In this document: positions 6,051-8,619 of the stretch, in pieces
Layout of the letters: the number at the start of each line of letters is the position of its first letter
Numbering within the stretch: position 1 is the first letter of the stretch
NCBI GenBank assembly: GCA_021157815.1
Contig: JAGGVT010000141.1
Coordinates: forward strand, 1-8,619
Direction of reading: 5' to 3'
Origin: a bacterium
GTDB lineage: Bacteria; JAJVIF01; JAGGVT01
DNA length: 8,619 bases
Translations under genes and position numbers: made by a program
Notes under the pieces: model-generated
What the model was told of the DNA's origin: nothing
Database searches by the model: none
What the model saw: the letters and a program-made list of their open reading frames with translations, nothing else

Positions 6051-6710
6051 TTATTTCGTCAGGCCATTTCCACTATTTTCGATATGCTCAGACGATTGCT
6101 CAATAGTGGCGATGGTATATAAAATATAACTTCTCTCTGATAAATCAATGCTTTCCGAGTATTGCTTAAGATATGGAAGCGCAGAGGTTGCTCCAGGTCC
6201 GATTGTTCTCAGTACTCGAATTGCATTTTTAATTTCTTTTGGTGAGCCATTTTTCAATACTCCAATTAACCGTTCCACAGCAGATTCGTAATTACCATTT
6301 ATTCTATTTATTGCATTTGCAGCATCAAGAGCGAGGGGATAATATTCGCATGTTAAAAGGGGAAGAATGTCTTTAATTGAAGTATTTGATTCTGATGTTA
6401 CGGTTTCTAGAATCTCTTTAATTGCTCTCCTTGACCTGTATTTATTTTCATTGTCAAGCATATGAGTCAATATTGGCAATGTTGGGGAAGATATGCTTCC
6501 CAAATCACCAAGTGTTGTTATTGCCAAATCCCTTCTGTCAAAATCTTTACTCAGTGCCATTTCAATCAGTATTTCCATTACTCTATCGGAGTCAATTTTA
6601 TCCTGCAATACGAGTTGAACGATTCTTTGCATGTTATTTCTGTCAAAGCTGTTTAATGTATCGAAAAGAATGTCAATCAGAACATCATCATTCAAATCGA
6701 TTGATGCCAC
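6051..6710 (-). pseudogene. C-terminal part of split HEAT-repeat protein
   Basis: This 219-codon frame encodes helical repeats continuing the preceding gene. Clear units are DRVMEILIEMALSKDFDRRD followed by LAITTLGDLGSISSPTLPILT, and AVERLIGVLKNG followed by IRVLRTIGPGATSALPYLK, the pattern of HEAT (PBS-lyase-type) repeats, which act as protein-binding scaffolds. The nominal start is GTG at 6710 with no ribosome binding site at a proper distance. The frame stays open upstream through the six-G run at 6749-6754, giving DSKTHSFKAINSI before the GTG. It is therefore best read as the detached end of the upstream gene. If an independent product is made, it would lack the membrane anchor. Repeat assignment is good; whether the split is real, a sequencing error or functional is open. 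Confidence 0.7.
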
Positions 6711-6718
6711 AATACTAT

Positions 6719-8437
6719 TTATTGCCTTGAAGGAATGTGTCTTAGAATCCCCCCTGCAAACCTGGTATAGATTTGATGAAGCACAGGGAGAGATTTATCT
6801 GGTACTGGCTTGAGTTTGCCAAGCATGTTAATAATTGGAATCCGTCTTGTTCTATCTGCCTGTATTAACACTTCCAATAGCCTCTTCACAACAACATCAT
6901 AATCACCCCCAAGTGTTAGAATCATTTCAGCAATGCCAGTTATATTCATGTTTGAATTGCGATTCAATAATTTGTATAACCCGGGAAGGGCATCACTGCT
7001 ATCAGAATTTGGGAAATTTCTCAACATATCAATGGCATTTTGTGCTTTGGTGGCTGGTTGGTCCGCATTGATTATCTCTATTAATGCTGGCAGTATGAGT
7101 TCGTTTTCTGGTTCATTAGCAAAAATTCTGCGAACAGCGAGATATTTCACATCAGGATCAATATCATCAAGTGATTCAAACAACATGGATTTGATTTCAG
7201 GATAATCGCAATATCTTGTCATTTCTTCAATCGCTTTCTCTCGATATCGCGGGTTTTTATTATTCAGCATCTCACCAAAAATACTAATCAAAGCTTCGTT
7301 TGAACCTTCTATGCTTTGTATTGCCTCTCTTGCGTCCTGGCGTATTAACTCATCATCGTTTTTCGCCAGTTCTATCAGTCTTGGTATCGCTTCATATGCT
7401 GACGAGCCAATTCGATTTAGCCTGTTCATAATAAAAAACGAATTATAGTCAGGTAACTGACTATTTAACTCTTTTATCAAAAATGCCAGATGTTCTTTCT
7501 TTTCATTATCAATCATGTAAAGGGAAGATCGTATGTTTATCTCATCAAAATGGTTGCTATTTAACAGTTTCTTTTCCAGTATAGGAATTGCATCCGTTGC
7601 CGAAGGTCCTATATTACCAAGCGCGGTTATTACAGTATCATGCAAGGAATAGTTTTTATTCCTTGAAATTGAACTACCGGGAACATCCCGGTTAATATCC
7701 TTTCTTTTTAGAACGCTAATCAATGCTGGAACCGCATCAACAGAACGGTCTCCCAGCAATCCAAGTTGACCAACTGCATACGCTTTTTCATACATAATGT
7801 TGGTGTTCATCATTTTTAAATAGAATTTGACAATATCGACTGGGTAATCAATGTCGATTAGCTCGTCAGAACTATGATCATGCCGGTATTTATCCCTAAA
7901 TCTGCGAATATATTGACTATCAGATTGAAATATTCTGAGCTTTCTATTTTCGATTATCTGCTGCAATAACTCCATTTGATCCTGAATAGATGCTTGAGGA
8001 TTGTCACGACAAATTCTATCCTTGAACGGTTGTGGTTCTGCTACATAATTACTTAGTTCAAGTTTGATTCGCGCTGAGCCTCTTTCATACGCTTGCTTGA
8101 TTACCGGCATTGCATCTTCGCGTCTTTTATTCAACACAGAATGAGTTGCCAGGCGAACATCAACACAACGATGTGATAAAAAAGGGATTACTGTTTTCGT
8201 GGATGTGTTTTGAAATATGCAATGCAAATGTTTGTGACGTGGTGATTTATTCAATTGAAAATGATTTAAATGATTTGTAGATTCCGGCGTGGCCAAGAGC
8301 ACTATTTCAACAGCCTGTTTCAAAAGCCACGGAGCTTTAACATCACCGTTATACTGCCTGATGCCTTCCTGCACGTAAATGAATGCGCAAATCACAAGGA
8401 AAATAATCAATATTATGCGTCGTTTGCGTGAAAGCAT
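6719..8437 (-). CDS. Membrane-anchored HEAT-repeat protein, frameshifted near its end
   Basis: The 572-residue frame starts at ATG 8437 behind GAGG about nine bases upstream. Residues 1-7 are basic (MLSRKRR) and 8-22 are hydrophobic (ILIIFLVICAFIYV region), a signal anchor that would place the rest outside the cytoplasmic membrane. The N-terminal third shows no family I recognise. From about residue 200 helical HEAT-type repeats are evident, for example YAVGQLGLLGDRSVDAVPAL, VITALGNIGPSATDAIPIL and MNRLNRIGSSAYEAIPRLIE, running to the end. HEAT arrays bind partner proteins; no catalytic motif is seen. After G563 the frame leaves the repeat pattern and ends in ILRHIPSRQ, while the next frame carries on the repeats. 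One more G at 6749-6754 would give a single 795-residue protein. The partner and process are unknown. Confidence 0.75.
   Translation of the reverse strand: MLSRKRRIILIIFLVICAFIYVQEGIRQYNGDVKAPWLLKQAVEIVLLATPESTNHLNHFQLNKSPRHKHLHCIFQNTSTKTVIPFLSHRCVDVRLATHSVLNKRREDAMPVIKQAYERGSARIKLELSNYVAEPQPFKDRICRDNPQASIQDQMELLQQIIENRKLRIFQSDSQYIRRFRDKYRHDHSSDELIDIDYPVDIVKFYLKMMNTNIMYEKAYAVGQLGLLGDRSVDAVPALISVLKRKDINRDVPGSSISRNKNYSLHDTVITALGNIGPSATDAIPILEKKLLNSNHFDEINIRSSLYMIDNEKKEHLAFLIKELNSQLPDYNSFFIMNRLNRIGSSAYEAIPRLIELAKNDDELIRQDAREAIQSIEGSNEALISIFGEMLNNKNPRYREKAIEEMTRYCDYPEIKSMLFESLDDIDPDVKYLAVRRIFANEPENELILPALIEIINADQPATKAQNAIDMLRNFPNSDSSDALPGLYKLLNRNSNMNITGIAEMILTLGGDYDVVVKRLLEVLIQADRTRRIPIINMLGKLKPVPDKSLPVLHQIYTRFAGGILRHIPSRQ
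6749..6754 (-). other. Frameshift site: run of six G joining the two HEAT frames
   Basis: On the minus strand the codons GCA GGG GGG ATT lead to the early stop. Re-reading one G, or a seventh G, gives GCA GGG GGG GAT TCT and continues without stop into the 219-codon frame. Homopolymer runs are prone to indels in replication and in sequencing. Slippage back by one on GGG is also possible, since the P-site codon stays GGG. Confidence 0.65.
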
Positions 8438-8619
8438 TTATCAATCCTCAGGTAAATTATATCCCCTCTGTTATAAAGAGCGCCAGTAAAATAGATTTGG
8501 TTCAATTCACTTCATTATTCAACTTCACTACTATCCGGTAAAAATAGACGCTAATTACATGGTTTCTGATTAATAGAGAATATACCGGTTATTTGGTATT
8601 TATCAGACGTGAAACGAAA
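8438..8619 (-). promoter_or_regulatory. Upstream region of the HEAT gene with a TATAAT box
   Basis: No gene is seen in this AT-rich stretch. On the minus strand a perfect TATAAT lies at 8456-8461, 18 bases before the start codon. No good -35 sits at 16-18 bases from it, so it may need an activator or be fortuitous. Confidence 0.35.

Noticed and set aside
6422-6730. Plus-strand 102-codon frame opposite the HEAT genes
   Set aside because: It is antisense to clear repeat-coding sequence and has no start signal or recognisable protein pattern.

Overview
The window looks like a piece of a bacterial chromosome with an AT-rich integrated mobile element on the left, a housekeeping gene in the middle and accessory DNA on the right. 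Bacterial traits seen directly are AGGAGG-type ribosome binding sites, sigma-70-like -35/-10 pairs, a tRNA with an encoded CCA end, and a single-chain, full-length transketolase. I cannot name the phylum. HEAT-repeat membrane proteins and a tRNA-Arg with a GCG anticodon suggest a less-studied lineage rather than an enteric-type proteobacterium (inference).

Bases 1 to about 3090 are the right-hand part of an integrative element. Reading inward from the left edge, an unrecognised gene (cut by the window edge) and a sigma-70-like factor lie on the minus strand. A 143-base control region rich in small repeats separates them from three plus-strand genes: a 70-residue protein that starts at a GTG inside a perfect palindrome, a 53-residue ribbon-helix-helix protein, and a large serine recombinase whose start overlaps the previous stop codon. 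The recombinase frame runs straight into a tRNA-Arg gene (3090-3166, minus strand), so its last 21 residues are the complement of that tRNA. The element very probably sits at the 3' end of tRNA-Arg, with this junction being the integrase-side attachment site.

Bases 3167-5404 are host DNA: a short intergenic region with the tRNA promoter, then a transketolase with all main cofactor and catalytic residues. Its best start is a TTG at 3389 behind a strong ribosome binding site.

Bases 5405-6050 hold no confident gene. They contain a possible 28-codon reading frame with an internal repeat, several hairpins, and a 212-base MITE-like element (5746-5957) with 26-base imperfect terminal inverted repeats and a GC-rich set of competing hairpins ending in seven T.

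Bases 6051-8437 (minus strand) encode a membrane-anchored HEAT-repeat protein split into two frames. The break is at a run of six G (plus strand C6, 6749-6754). One extra G would join both parts into one 795-residue protein. The last 180 bases are its upstream region.
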